NCBI RefSeq assembly: GCF_014646335.1
Contig: NZ_BMNG01000011.1
Location: 186,001 to 250,000, forward strand
Direction: 5' to 3'
Origin: Streptomyces lasiicapitis
Lineage (GTDB): Bacteria > Actinomycetota > Actinomycetes > Streptomycetales > Streptomycetaceae
DNA: 64,000 bases
Position numbers and translations under genes: made by a program. This document shows, piece after piece, positions 38,374 to 46,275 of this stretch (position 1 is its first letter; each line of letters opens with the position of its first letter). Below the pieces are notes generated by a model that was given only the letters and a program-made list of their open reading frames with translations, did not search any database and had not been told where the DNA came from.

Positions 38374-40521
38374 CTACGCCTGGCCGGCCTCCTTCATCTG
38401 CCGCAGTTCCTTCTTCATCTCCGACACCTCGTCGCGCAGCCGTGCGGCGATCTCGAACTGCAGGTCCGCGGCGGCGGCGCGCATCCGCGCGGTCATCTCC
38501 TCGATCTGCTCGGCCAGTTCGGCGGCCGGGCGGTCCGTGGGCACCGTCCGCTCGGCCTTGCCCTTGGCCGACTTGGACGCCTTGGCGGGTGCGGCGGCGG
38601 CGCCGCCGAGGGAGGGCACGGGTGCCTTGGCGGCCTTGCCGTCCTTCGACTTGCGGTAGTTGCTGCCGAGGAGCTGTTCCGTGTCGACCTCTTCGCGCGC
38701 GATGGCCGACACGATGTCGTTGATCTTCTTGCGGAGGGGCTGCGGGTCGATGCCCCTTTCCTTGTTGTACGCGATCTGCTTCTCCCGGCGGCGGTTGGTC
38801 TCGTCGATGGCCTTCTCCATCGCCGGGGTGATCTTGTCGGCGTACATGTGGACCTGGCCGGAGACGTTGCGCGCGGCGCGGCCGATGGTCTGGATCAGGG
38901 AGGTGCCGGAGCGCAGGAAGCCCTCCTTGTCGGCGTCGAGGATCGCCACCAGGGAGACCTCGGGGAGGTCCAGGCCCTCCCTGAGGAGGTTGATGCCGAC
39001 CAGTACGTCGTACTCCCCCGCGCGGAGCTCGCGAAGGAGCTCTACGCGGCGCAGGGTGTCGACGTCGCTGTGCAGATAGCGGACCTGGATGCCCAGTTCC
39101 AGGAAGTAGTCCGTGAGGTCCTCGGCCATCTTCTTGGTGAGGGTGGTGACAAGGACGCGCTCGTCCTTCTCGGTGCGCTTGCGGATCTCGTGCACCAGGT
39201 CGTCGATCTGGCCCTCGGTGGGCTTGACGACGACCTCGGGGTCGACGAGGCCGGTGGGGCGGATGATCTGCTCCACATGGCCGTCGGAGCGGGAGAGTTC
39301 ATACGCGCCCGGGGTCGCCGACAGATAGACGGTCTGGTCGATGCGCTTCTGGAACTCCTCCCACTTCAGCGGGCGGTTGTCGAGCGCGGACGGCAGCCGG
39401 AAGCCGTGGTCCACGAGGGTGCGCTTGCGGGAGGCGTCTCCCTCGTACATCGCGCCGATCTGCGGGACCGTGACGTGCGACTCGTCGAGGACGAGCAGGA
39501 AGTCGTCCGGGAAGTAGTCGAGGAGGGTGTGCGGCGGGGTGCCGGGGCCGCGGCCGTCGAAGTGCATCGAGTAGTTCTCGACGCCGGAGCAGGAGCCGAT
39601 CTGGCGGAGCATCTCCAGGTCGTACGTCGTGCGCATGCGCAGGCGCTGGGCCTCCAGCATCTTGCCCTGCTTCTCCAGCTCCGCGAGGCGCTCGCCGAGC
39701 TCCTTCTCGATGCCGTTGACCGCCTTCTCCATGCGCTCGGGACCCGCCACGTAGTGGGACGCCGGGAAGACGTACAGATGGTCGTCGTCGCTGATGACCT
39801 CGCCGGTGAGCGGGTGCAGGGTGGAGAGGGCCTCGATCTCGTCGCCGAACATCTCGATGCGGACGGCCAGTTCCTCGTAGACCGGGAAGATCTCGATGGT
39901 GTCGCCGCGGACCCGGAAGGTGCCCCGGGTGAAGGCGAGGTCGTTGCGCGTGTACTGGATGTCGACGAAGCGGCGCAGGAGCTGGTCGCGGTCGATCTCG
40001 TCGCCGATCTTGAGCGGGACCATGCGGTCCACGTACTCCTGCGGGGTGCCGAGGCCGTAGATGCAGGAGACGGAGGCGACCACGATCACGTCGCGGCGGG
40101 TCAGCAGCGAGTTCGTCGCGGAGTGGCGCAGGCGCTCGACCTCCTCGTTGATCGAGGAGTCCTTTTCGATGTACGTGTCCGACTGGGGGACGTACGCCTC
40201 GGGCTGGTAGTAGTCGTAGTACGAGACGAAGTACTCCACCGCGTTGTTCGGCAGGAGTTCGCGGAACTCGTTGGCGAGCTGGGCGGCCAGCGTCTTGTTC
40301 GGCGCCATGACGAGGGTGGGGCGCTGGAGCTTCTCGATCATCCACGCGGTGGTGGCCGACTTGCCGGTGCCGGTCGCGCCGAGCAGCACGACATCCTTCT
40401 CACCTGCGCGGATGCGCTTCTCCAGGTCGGCGATGGCCGTCGGCTGGTCGCCACTGGGCTGGTACGGGCTGACGACCTCGAAAGGTGCCACCGTGCGTTC
40501 GATCTTCGATACGGGCCGCAT
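38374..40521 (-). CDS. uvrB: Excinuclease ABC subunit B
   Basis: The DNA-loading helicase-like subunit of nucleotide excision repair, 715 residues. Walker A is VLLGATGTGKSATTAWMIEK; the beta-hairpin region is VEYFVSYYDYYQPEAYVPQS; helicase motifs include LVLDESHVTVPQIGAMYEGD and GINLLREGLDLPEVSLVAI. The C-terminal UVR motif that contacts UvrC is EEMTARMRAAAADLQFEIAA. The start MRPVSKIERTVAPFE has no ribosome site, and a perfect damage-type promoter ends 7 bases upstream, so the mRNA is probably leaderless. Confidence 0.97.
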   Translation of the reverse strand: MRPVSKIERTVAPFEVVSPYQPSGDQPTAIADLEKRIRAGEKDVVLLGATGTGKSATTAWMIEKLQRPTLVMAPNKTLAAQLANEFRELLPNNAVEYFVSYYDYYQPEAYVPQSDTYIEKDSSINEEVERLRHSATNSLLTRRDVIVVASVSCIYGLGTPQEYVDRMVPLKIGDEIDRDQLLRRFVDIQYTRNDLAFTRGTFRVRGDTIEIFPVYEELAVRIEMFGDEIEALSTLHPLTGEVISDDDHLYVFPASHYVAGPERMEKAVNGIEKELGERLAELEKQGKMLEAQRLRMRTTYDLEMLRQIGSCSGVENYSMHFDGRGPGTPPHTLLDYFPDDFLLVLDESHVTVPQIGAMYEGDASRKRTLVDHGFRLPSALDNRPLKWEEFQKRIDQTVYLSATPGAYELSRSDGHVEQIIRPTGLVDPEVVVKPTEGQIDDLVHEIRKRTEKDERVLVTTLTKKMAEDLTDYFLELGIQVRYLHSDVDTLRRVELLRELRAGEYDVLVGINLLREGLDLPEVSLVAILDADKEGFLRSGTSLIQTIGRAARNVSGQVHMYADKITPAMEKAIDETNRRREKQIAYNKERGIDPQPLRKKINDIVSAIAREEVDTEQLLGSNYRKSKDGKAAKAPVPSLGGAAAAPAKASKSAKGKAERTVPTDRPAAELAEQIEEMTARMRAAAADLQFEIAARLRDEVSEMKKELRQMKEAGQA

Positions 40522-40528
40522 GGAACCA

Positions 40529-40551
40529 ACCGTACGACCCCCCACTGACAA
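40529..40551 (-). promoter_or_regulatory. RecA-independent DNA-damage (PafBC-type) promoter of uvrB
   Basis: On the minus strand TTGTCAGTG (40543-40551), 8 bases, TACGGT (40529-40534), then 7 bases to the ATG. Full consensus match; transcription would start at or next to the ATG. Confidence 0.88.
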
Positions 40552-40584
40552 CGCCGTCCCGCTCGCCCGTTCCCGCCGGCCCTC

Positions 40585-41475
40585 TCACCACTTCTGCGGC
40601 GCCCGCGCCCCCGGTCTGCGGCGGCTCCGGCGGCCCGGACGCGGCGGGACCCGGCGGGGCACGCGCGCGATCTGGCGGTCCCCGGAGCGGGGCACGGAGT
40701 ACGGGGAGCTGCGCGGGTGGGCGGCCGCGGCCTTCAGGTCGGCCTTGCCCATCATCATCAGCGGATCGAACATCACGATGATGCCCGAGAGCAGCAGGAA
40801 GGCGAGCGGGCCGATCATGAGGGGGGCGAGGATCTCGGCGGAGGAGTCACCGGGCGGGGCGGTGGAGGGGCCGTGCAGATGGACGCTGAGGGCGGCCATG
40901 CCGGTGTAGTGCATGCCGCTGACGGCGAGGCCCATGACGAGGCTGGCGCCGAGGCTCCACAGGAAGCCCCTGACCTGTCCGGCGGCCCACAGGGCGGCGA
41001 TGGCGGCGACGACGGCGATCACCACGGAGGCGGCGACAGTGAGGGTGTTGTAACGAAGGGTGCCGCCGAGGCGCATGCCGGCCATCCCCAAGTAGTGCAT
41101 CGACGCGATGCCGAGGCCGGTGACGGTGCCCCCGGTGAACAGCGCCGCCCCCTTGGCGCCGCGGTAGCCCACGATGAAGATGCCCATGCCGACCATGACG
41201 ATGGCGACGGCCAGACTCGCGAAGGTCGTCGCCCGGTCGTAGCGGATCGGGGTCCCCTCGACCGTGAAGCCCATCATCGCGATGAAGTGCATGGTCCAGA
41301 TGCCGGAGCCGATGGCGGCCGAGCCGAGGGCGAGCCAACCGGGCCGCCAGGAGTGCGCGACGAGCAGTGAGCGCGTGGTGCAGCGCAGGCCGAGTGCTCC
41401 GCCCAGACAGGCCATCAGATAGGCGACCACCGGAGTGACGAACCCGTAACTGAAGCCGTCGACCGTGCCCTCCAT
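40585..41475 (-). CDS. MHYT-domain integral membrane sensor
   Basis: A 296-residue protein with seven predicted helices and three MHYT repeats (TMHFIAMMGF, SMHYLGMAGM, GMHYTGMAAL), thought to bind copper and sense a diatomic gas or redox state at the outer membrane face. No GGDEF, EAL or kinase domain follows; instead there is a basic C-terminal tail (RVPRRVPPRPGRRSRRRPGA). ATG 41475 has GGAAGGG upstream. It lies upstream of uvrB on the same strand, but uvrB has its own promoter. Confidence 0.9.
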   Translation of the reverse strand: MEGTVDGFSYGFVTPVVAYLMACLGGALGLRCTTRSLLVAHSWRPGWLALGSAAIGSGIWTMHFIAMMGFTVEGTPIRYDRATTFASLAVAIVMVGMGIFIVGYRGAKGAALFTGGTVTGLGIASMHYLGMAGMRLGGTLRYNTLTVAASVVIAVVAAIAALWAAGQVRGFLWSLGASLVMGLAVSGMHYTGMAALSVHLHGPSTAPPGDSSAEILAPLMIGPLAFLLLSGIIVMFDPLMMMGKADLKAAAAHPRSSPYSVPRSGDRQIARVPRRVPPRPGRRSRRRPGARAPQKW

Positions 41476-41747
41476 GAGCGCTAGCCCTTCCGCCTGTCGT
41501 ACTCGGATGTCCCGGAACGCCCCGTCTGCCGCTGGCCGACGGCCGGGTGACGGGCCGTGGGCTGAGCCGAGAGTAGGGCTCAGCCCTGAACTCACGACCG
41601 ATTTTCCGGCAAACAAACACCGCATCCGCGCGCGGGGTCCCAACTTGGGTGGTTGGCGTTCAACGTGTGGTCATCCTGTACCTGTCTGTAGTTGGCCGTG
41701 GACTGTCATTCTCAGGCGACCGTGAGCTCATGACGCGAGGAGAACCC

Positions 41748-42659
41748 GTGTACGCACGCGCCGCCGCTGCCACGACCGCCGCTCTTCTGGGGGCGGGAGC
41801 ACTCGCCCTCCCCTCCACCGCCGCCGAGCAGACCCCGGCCGACGCCTTCGCCGCACACAAGTCCGCCACTCCGCTCGCGCACAAGGACCCCACGGTCGTG
41901 GCGCACCGCGGGGCCTCCGCCTACACCCCCGAGAACACGTTCGCCGCGATCGACAAGGCCGCCCACATGGGCTTCCGCTGGGTCGAGAACGACGTGCAGC
42001 GCACCAAGGACGGCGTGCTCGTCATCGTCCACGACGACAACCTGAAGCGGACGACGAACGTCGAGCGCGTCTTCCCCGGCCGCTCCCCGTGGAAGGTGAA
42101 GGACTTCACCGCCGCGGAGATCGCCAAGCTGGACGCCGGCAGCTGGTTCGGGTCGAGGTACAAGGGCGCGCGGGTGCCGACGCTCACGCAGTACATGAAC
42201 CGCGTCTCGCGCAACCACCAGAGCCTGATCCTGGAGATCAAGAAGCCGGAGCTGTACCCCGGGATCGAGAAGGACACCCTGAGCGTGCTGCGCAAGACGG
42301 GCTGGCTCGACCGCGATCACGTCAAGAACAAGCTGGTCGTACAGAGCTTCAGCGCGGACAGCGTCAAGAAGGTGCACGCCCTGCGGTCCGACATCAAGAC
42401 GGGCTTCCTGGGCACGCCCGCCGCCGCGGACCTGCCGAAGTACGCGAAGTTCGCGGACCAGATCAACTCGACGCACACGACCATCTCCAAGGGCTACGTC
42501 TCCGCGATCCACCGGCTCAAGGGCGCGCACGGCAAGCGCCTGGAGATCTTCACGTGGACCGTGGACGAGACCGCCGCCGCGCGGCGGGCCGCGGGCTTCG
42601 GCGTGAACGGGATCATCACCAACAAGCCGGATGTCGTGCGCAAGGCGCTCAGGGACTGA
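41748..42659 (+). CDS. Secreted glycerophosphodiester phosphodiesterase
   Basis: Hydrolyses glycerophosphodiesters to glycerol-3-phosphate and an alcohol outside the membrane. The 303-residue protein starts at GTG (VYARAAAATTAALLGAGALA) after GAGGAGA; the in-frame ATG at 41730 is less well placed. The signal peptide probably ends near STAAE. GDPD motifs are VVAHRGASAYTPENTFAA, VENDVQRTKDGVLVIVHDD, LILEIKKPELYP (metal Glu) and the ending FTWTVDETAAARRAAGFGVN. Followed by a strong terminator directly abutting the ogt promoter. Confidence 0.92.
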   Translation: MYARAAAATTAALLGAGALALPSTAAEQTPADAFAAHKSATPLAHKDPTVVAHRGASAYTPENTFAAIDKAAHMGFRWVENDVQRTKDGVLVIVHDDNLKRTTNVERVFPGRSPWKVKDFTAAEIAKLDAGSWFGSRYKGARVPTLTQYMNRVSRNHQSLILEIKKPELYPGIEKDTLSVLRKTGWLDRDHVKNKLVVQSFSADSVKKVHALRSDIKTGFLGTPAAADLPKYAKFADQINSTHTTISKGYVSAIHRLKGAHGKRLEIFTWTVDETAAARRAAGFGVNGIITNKPDVVRKALRD

Positions 42660-42715
42660 GCCGGGGCACGCGCTCCGGGACTGAGCCGGGGCGGCGGTCA
42701 CGCGCCGCCTGCCCG

Positions 42716-42744
42716 CGCCGTGGGACGCCCGCCGTCCCACGGCG
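42716..42744 (+). terminator. Terminator between the GDPD gene and ogt
   Basis: A perfect 12-bp stem, CGCCGTGGGACG (42716-42727) with CGTCCCACGGCG (42733-42744), loop CCCGC. The next base begins the TTGTCAGTG element of ogt, so read-through into the damage promoter is blocked. Confidence 0.9.
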
Positions 42745-42767
42745 TTGTCAGTGCCCGGTCGTACCGT
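42745..42767 (+). promoter_or_regulatory. RecA-independent DNA-damage (PafBC-type) promoter of ogt
   Basis: TTGTCAGTG (42745-42753), CCCGGTCG, TACCGT (42762-42767), then 7 bases to the ATG at 42775. Full consensus match, with the same -10 to ATG spacing as uvrB. Confidence 0.88.
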
Positions 42768-42774
42768 TGTCTTC

Positions 42775-43365
42775 ATGAACGCCATGGGGCACAACGAGCA
42801 GGAGCGGGACGGGCGGCAGGAGCAGGCCGCGCGGTCCGGCGCCGTGTGGGCCGTCGTCACCAGTGACATCGGCCCGCTGCTGCTGGCCGCGACGGACACC
42901 GGCCTGGTCACGGTCGTCTTCCACGCCACGGACGACGTGCGCGACAAGGCCCTGGAGCGCCTCGCGTCCCGCCTGGGCGCCGAGCCGGTCGAGGATCCCG
43001 CGTCGCCGCTGCTCGCCGAGCCGATATGCCAGTTCACGGCGTACTTCGCCGGTGAGCGGCGCGACTTCGACCTGCCGCTGGACTGGTCGCTGATCTCCGG
43101 CTTCAACCGCCAGGTGCTCCGCGAGCTGGCCACGGGCGTGCCGTTCGGAACGGTGGTGGGCTACGGAGACCTGGCCCACCGCGTCGGCCAGCCCGGCGCG
43201 GCCCAGGCGGTCGGCATGGCGATGGGCGCCAACCCGCTGCCCGTCGTGGTGCCTTGCCACCGGGTGGTGGAGCGCGACGGCGGCATCGGCGGCTTCGGCG
43301 GCGGCCTGGAGACCAAGCGGCAGCTGCTCGCCCTGGAGGGGGTGCTGCCCGAGCCGCTGTTCTGA
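42775..43365 (+). CDS. ogt: Methylated-DNA-[protein]-cysteine S-methyltransferase
   Basis: Suicide repair enzyme that moves the alkyl group from O6-alkylguanine to its own Cys. The 196-residue protein has the acceptor Cys161 in PVVVPCHRVVERDGGIGGFG, preceded by the helix-turn-helix region VPFGTVVGYGDLAHRVGQPG and the Asn switch in MGANPLPVV. The N-terminal RNase H-like domain begins at WAVVTSDIGPLLLAATD. No ribosome site precedes the ATG, consistent with a leaderless transcript from the damage promoter. Confidence 0.95.
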   Translation: MNAMGHNEQERDGRQEQAARSGAVWAVVTSDIGPLLLAATDTGLVTVVFHATDDVRDKALERLASRLGAEPVEDPASPLLAEPICQFTAYFAGERRDFDLPLDWSLISGFNRQVLRELATGVPFGTVVGYGDLAHRVGQPGAAQAVGMAMGANPLPVVVPCHRVVERDGGIGGFGGGLETKRQLLALEGVLPEPLF

Positions 43366-43368
43366 GGG

Positions 43369-43434
43369 CTCGGGGCAGGTGCTCCGCGGGTTCGGGGCAG
43401 GTGCTCCGCGGGTTCGGGGCAGGTGCTTCACGGT
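43369..43434 (+). repeat. Three 22-bp tandem repeats after ogt
   Basis: Units 43369-43390, 43391-43412 and 43413-43434 share TCGGGGCAGGTGCT-C-CGGG. They begin three bases after the ogt stop. Units 1 and 2 differ at one base. Confidence 0.85.
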
Positions 43435-43599
43435 GTCGGCGCGGTGGTCGCGCGGACGCCGTCGAGTCGATGTCACGCCATGTCGGCCCGACGCCATGTC
43501 CTGGCACACTGCGCGCGTGAACATACCCTCCTCGCCCCAGCCCGCGGCCGCGTCGGCCCTCGCAAACCCCGCGCCCGCCCGGCGCCCCCGCGGACCGCG

Positions 43600-44868
43600 A
43601 TGTCCCCGATGAGCGCGACCGAGTCGGCGGTCGGCGTGCCCGTCACGGCCGAGGAACTGCCCGCGCTGCGGCGCCGTATCACCGCGATACTCGTCGCGAG
43701 CCAGATACTCGGCGGGCTCGGCGTGGCCACCGGCATCGCGCTGGCCGCCGTCCTGGCGAAGGAGGTCAGCGGCACGGAGTCGCTGTCCGGGCTCGCGCCC
43801 ACCGCGACCGTCGCCGGGACGGCGCTGCTCTCGGTGCCGCTGGCGGCGCTGATGACGTCGCGCGGCCGGCGCCCCGGCCTCGTACTGGCCTATCTGATCG
43901 GCGCGTTGGGCGCGGCCGTCGTGGTCGTGGCGGCGGCCATCGGGAACTTCCCGCTGCTGCTTGTGGGCATGGCCGGGTTCGGCGCGGCGTCGTCGGCGAA
44001 CCTGCAGGCGCGGTTCGCGGCGGCCGACCTGGCCGAGCCGGGAGCCAGGGCGCGCGCCATCTCCAACGTCGTGTGGGCCACGACGATCGGCGCGGTCCTC
44101 GGCCCCAACATCGCGGCGCCCGCGGGCCGCAGCGTCGCGGGGCTCGGGATCCCGGAGGCGTCGGGGCCCTTCGTGTGGGCGGCGGGGGTCTTCGTGATCT
44201 CGGCGATCGTCGTGGCGGTGCTGCTGCGCCCCGACCCGCTGCTCACCGCCCGCGCCCTGGAGCCTGCCAGTGAGCAGACCGCAGCGAGCCGCTCCCTGCG
44301 GGCCGGATTCGCCGCGGTGGCGGCCTCGGGGCGGGCGCGGCTCGCACTGGTGACGGTCGCCATCGCGCACACCGCCATGGTGTCGATCATGTCGATGACA
44401 CCGGTCGACCTCGGCCACCACGGGGCGAGCATCGACCTGATCGGCCTGGTCATCAGCGGCCACATCGCGGGCATGTACGCGTTCTCGCCGGTGATGGGGT
44501 GGCTGTCGGACCGGCTCGGGCGGCTCGCCGTCATCGCCCTGTCCGTGGGCCTGCTCGGCTTCGCGGCGCTGCTCGCGGGCACGGCCGGGGCCAACCACGG
44601 GCAGACCGCGGCGGGCCTGTTCGTGCTCGGCCTCGGCTGGTCCGCGGCGCTCGTGGCGGGGTCCGCGCTGCTCACGGACGCCGTGCCGCAGGCCGCGCGC
44701 GCCGCCGCCCAGGGCCTCTCGGACCTCACCATGAACACGGCGGCGGGCGTCGGCGGCGCGGTGGCGGGCCTGGTGGTCGCGCAGGCGAGCTACGCCTGGC
44801 TCAACCTGATCGCGGCGCTCCTGCTGCTGCCGCTGGCCGCGCTCGCCCTGTTCAGCCGCCGAGCGTGA
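43600..44868 (+). CDS. MFS transporter
   Basis: A 12-helix major facilitator of about 422 residues. Visible elements are ALLSVPLAALMTSRGRRPGL (motif A-like loop), SSANLQARFAAADLAEPGAR (ARARAISNVVWATTIGAVLG follows) and SPVMGWLSDRLGRLAVIALS. No domain points to a substrate; relatives are annotated as drug or metabolite transporters. The start is uncertain: ATG 43600 and 43609 both lack a good ribosome site. Its last 17 bases recur at the end of the convergent cupin gene. Confidence 0.82.
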   Translation: MSPMSATESAVGVPVTAEELPALRRRITAILVASQILGGLGVATGIALAAVLAKEVSGTESLSGLAPTATVAGTALLSVPLAALMTSRGRRPGLVLAYLIGALGAAVVVVAAAIGNFPLLLVGMAGFGAASSANLQARFAAADLAEPGARARAISNVVWATTIGAVLGPNIAAPAGRSVAGLGIPEASGPFVWAAGVFVISAIVVAVLLRPDPLLTARALEPASEQTAASRSLRAGFAAVAASGRARLALVTVAIAHTAMVSIMSMTPVDLGHHGASIDLIGLVISGHIAGMYAFSPVMGWLSDRLGRLAVIALSVGLLGFAALLAGTAGANHGQTAAGLFVLGLGWSAALVAGSALLTDAVPQAARAAAQGLSDLTMNTAAGVGGAVAGLVVAQASYAWLNLIAALLLLPLAALALFSRRA

Positions 44869-44938
44869 GGGGCGTCGGCCCGCCGCGCGTGAGGAGCGTC
44901 AGCGGCCCCGCTTGATGGGCGTCAGCCGCCGAGCGTGA
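44852..44938. repeat. 17-bp direct repeat marking the 3' ends of two convergent genes
   Basis: TCAGCCGCCGAGCGTGA occurs at 44852-44868 (end and stop of the MFS gene) and again at 44922-44938 (stop and end of the cupin gene on the other strand). GTGAGG-GCGTC-like copies lie between. Confidence 0.7.
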
Positions 44939-45290
44939 TGTGGTACGCCTTGCGCAGCGTCTCGTGCACGGTCCACGTCGTCCGGTCGCCCTCGCGCAGG
45001 ACGGCCGCGTCGCCGGGGCCGATCTCCAGGACGTCGCCTCCCTCCACCGCGACGGTGGCGCGGCCGCTGACGACCACGAAGAGCTCGTTGGCCTCGGTGT
45101 CGGTCACCACGCCCGGGGTGATCTGCCAGATGCCGCGCAGCTGCTTGCCGTCGGCGGACTCCCACAGGACCTTGCCGGTGACGACGGGCTCTCCGGAGAC
45201 GATCTGCTCCGGGTCGAGCGGCTCCTCCTCCAGTTCGACATCCGGAATGTGCACGGCAAAAGAGGGGGCGTTCTGATCATTCGTGGTCAT
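44922..45290 (-). CDS. Cupin-domain protein (EutQ / DUF861 type)
   Basis: A 122-residue single cupin. The core is ITPGVVTDTEANELFVVVSG then VEGGDVLEIGPGDAAVLREG and WTVHETLRKAYHI. The usual metal-binding His residues of motif 1 are not obvious; a Glu in ANELF and a His near the end remain. Function unknown; small cupins of this type often bind sugars or organic acids. It ends tail to tail with the MFS gene. Confidence 0.85.
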   Translation of the reverse strand: MTTNDQNAPSFAVHIPDVELEEEPLDPEQIVSGEPVVTGKVLWESADGKQLRGIWQITPGVVTDTEANELFVVVSGRATVAVEGGDVLEIGPGDAAVLREGDRTTWTVHETLRKAYHITLGG

Positions 45291-45369
45291 GGCCGGTCAC
45301 CTTAATGGGTTTGCCGCAGGGCGCCGCCCGCCAGGGATGAAGGAAGACCCGACTGGCAGGAGGCAGACC

Positions 45370-46275
45370 GTGTTGGTGGTGTCCGACGAGGTACAGGCGG
45401 CTCTCACGCGGCGACGGCCGGTCGTGGCCCTGGAGTCCACGATCATCGCGCACGGCCTGCCACGCCCGCGCAACCTGCGGGTGGCACTCGAACTCGAAGA
45501 GGCCGTACGCGACGAGGGCGCCGTGCCCGCGACCGTCGCCGTCCTGGACGGGCGCCCCCATGTCGGCCTCGACAAGGAGCAGTTGGAGCGGGTCGCCGGC
45601 GAGGACGGCATCCGCAAGCTGGGCCACCGGGACCTGCCGCTCGCCGTCGCGGCGGGCGCGAGCGGGGCGACGACGGTGTCGGCGACGGCGCTGCTCGCCG
45701 CCCGCGCGGGCCTGCGCGTGTTCGCCACGGGCGGGCTCGGCGGGGTGCACCGCGAGTGGACGCTCACCCAGGACGAGTCGGCCGACCTGGGGCTGCTCGC
45801 CCGCACCCGGATCACGGTGGTGTGCGCGGGCGTGAAGTCGATCCTGGACGTGGCGGCGACACTGCAGCGCCTGGAGACCCTCGGCGTGGCGGTGGCCGGC
45901 TACGGGACGGCGCGCTTCCCCGGCTTCTACCTCTCCGACTCCGGACACGACGTGGACTGGACGCTGCGCACGCCCGACGAGGTCGCCGCGGTCATGCGCG
46001 CCCAGGACGCGCTCGCCGCACCGGACTCGGCGCTCGTCGTGGCCAACCCGGTGCCCGAGGCCGACCAGCTCGAACCCGCCCTCCACGCGCGCGTGCTCGA
46101 CGAGGCCCTGCGGGAGTGCTCCGCGCGCGGAGTGACCGGCCAGGCGGTGACGCCCTTCCTCCTCGACCACCTGATGCGGCACACCGAAGGGGCGTCCCTG
46201 GAGGCCAACCTCGCCGCGGTGCGCGGGAACGTACGGCTCGCGGCGCGGATCGCGACGGCGTGGACGCGGCCGTGA
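45370..46275 (+). CDS. psuG: Pseudouridine-5'-phosphate glycosidase
   Basis: Splits pseudouridine-5'-phosphate reversibly to ribose-5-phosphate and uracil. The 301-residue protein has VALESTIIAHGLPRPRNLRV, LGHRDLPLAVAAGASGATTV, VFATGGLGGVHREWTLTQDE, VCAGVKSILDVAATLQRLET and GYGTARFPGFYLSDSGHDVD, all PsuG/IndA signatures. GTG start six bases after GGAGG. Its stop overlaps the GTG of a PfkB kinase. The pairing with a kinase supports nucleoside salvage or breakdown rather than the IndA role in indigoidine clusters. Confidence 0.94.
   Translation: MLVVSDEVQAALTRRRPVVALESTIIAHGLPRPRNLRVALELEEAVRDEGAVPATVAVLDGRPHVGLDKEQLERVAGEDGIRKLGHRDLPLAVAAGASGATTVSATALLAARAGLRVFATGGLGGVHREWTLTQDESADLGLLARTRITVVCAGVKSILDVAATLQRLETLGVAVAGYGTARFPGFYLSDSGHDVDWTLRTPDEVAAVMRAQDALAAPDSALVVANPVPEADQLEPALHARVLDEALRECSARGVTGQAVTPFLLDHLMRHTEGASLEANLAAVRGNVRLAARIATAWTRP

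Noticed and set aside
35677..40548. A 1623-codon open frame on the plus strand antisense to uvrB and the TerD genes
   Set aside because: Third-position GC bias leaves long antisense frames open. The product is a Val/Gly/Arg/Leu mix with no motif, while the minus strand holds clear genes.
43379..43612. A short frame ending PRCPR before the MFS gene as a real gene or upstream peptide
   Set aside because: It overlaps the MFS start in another frame, has Arg/Pro-rich composition and no ribosome site or similarity.
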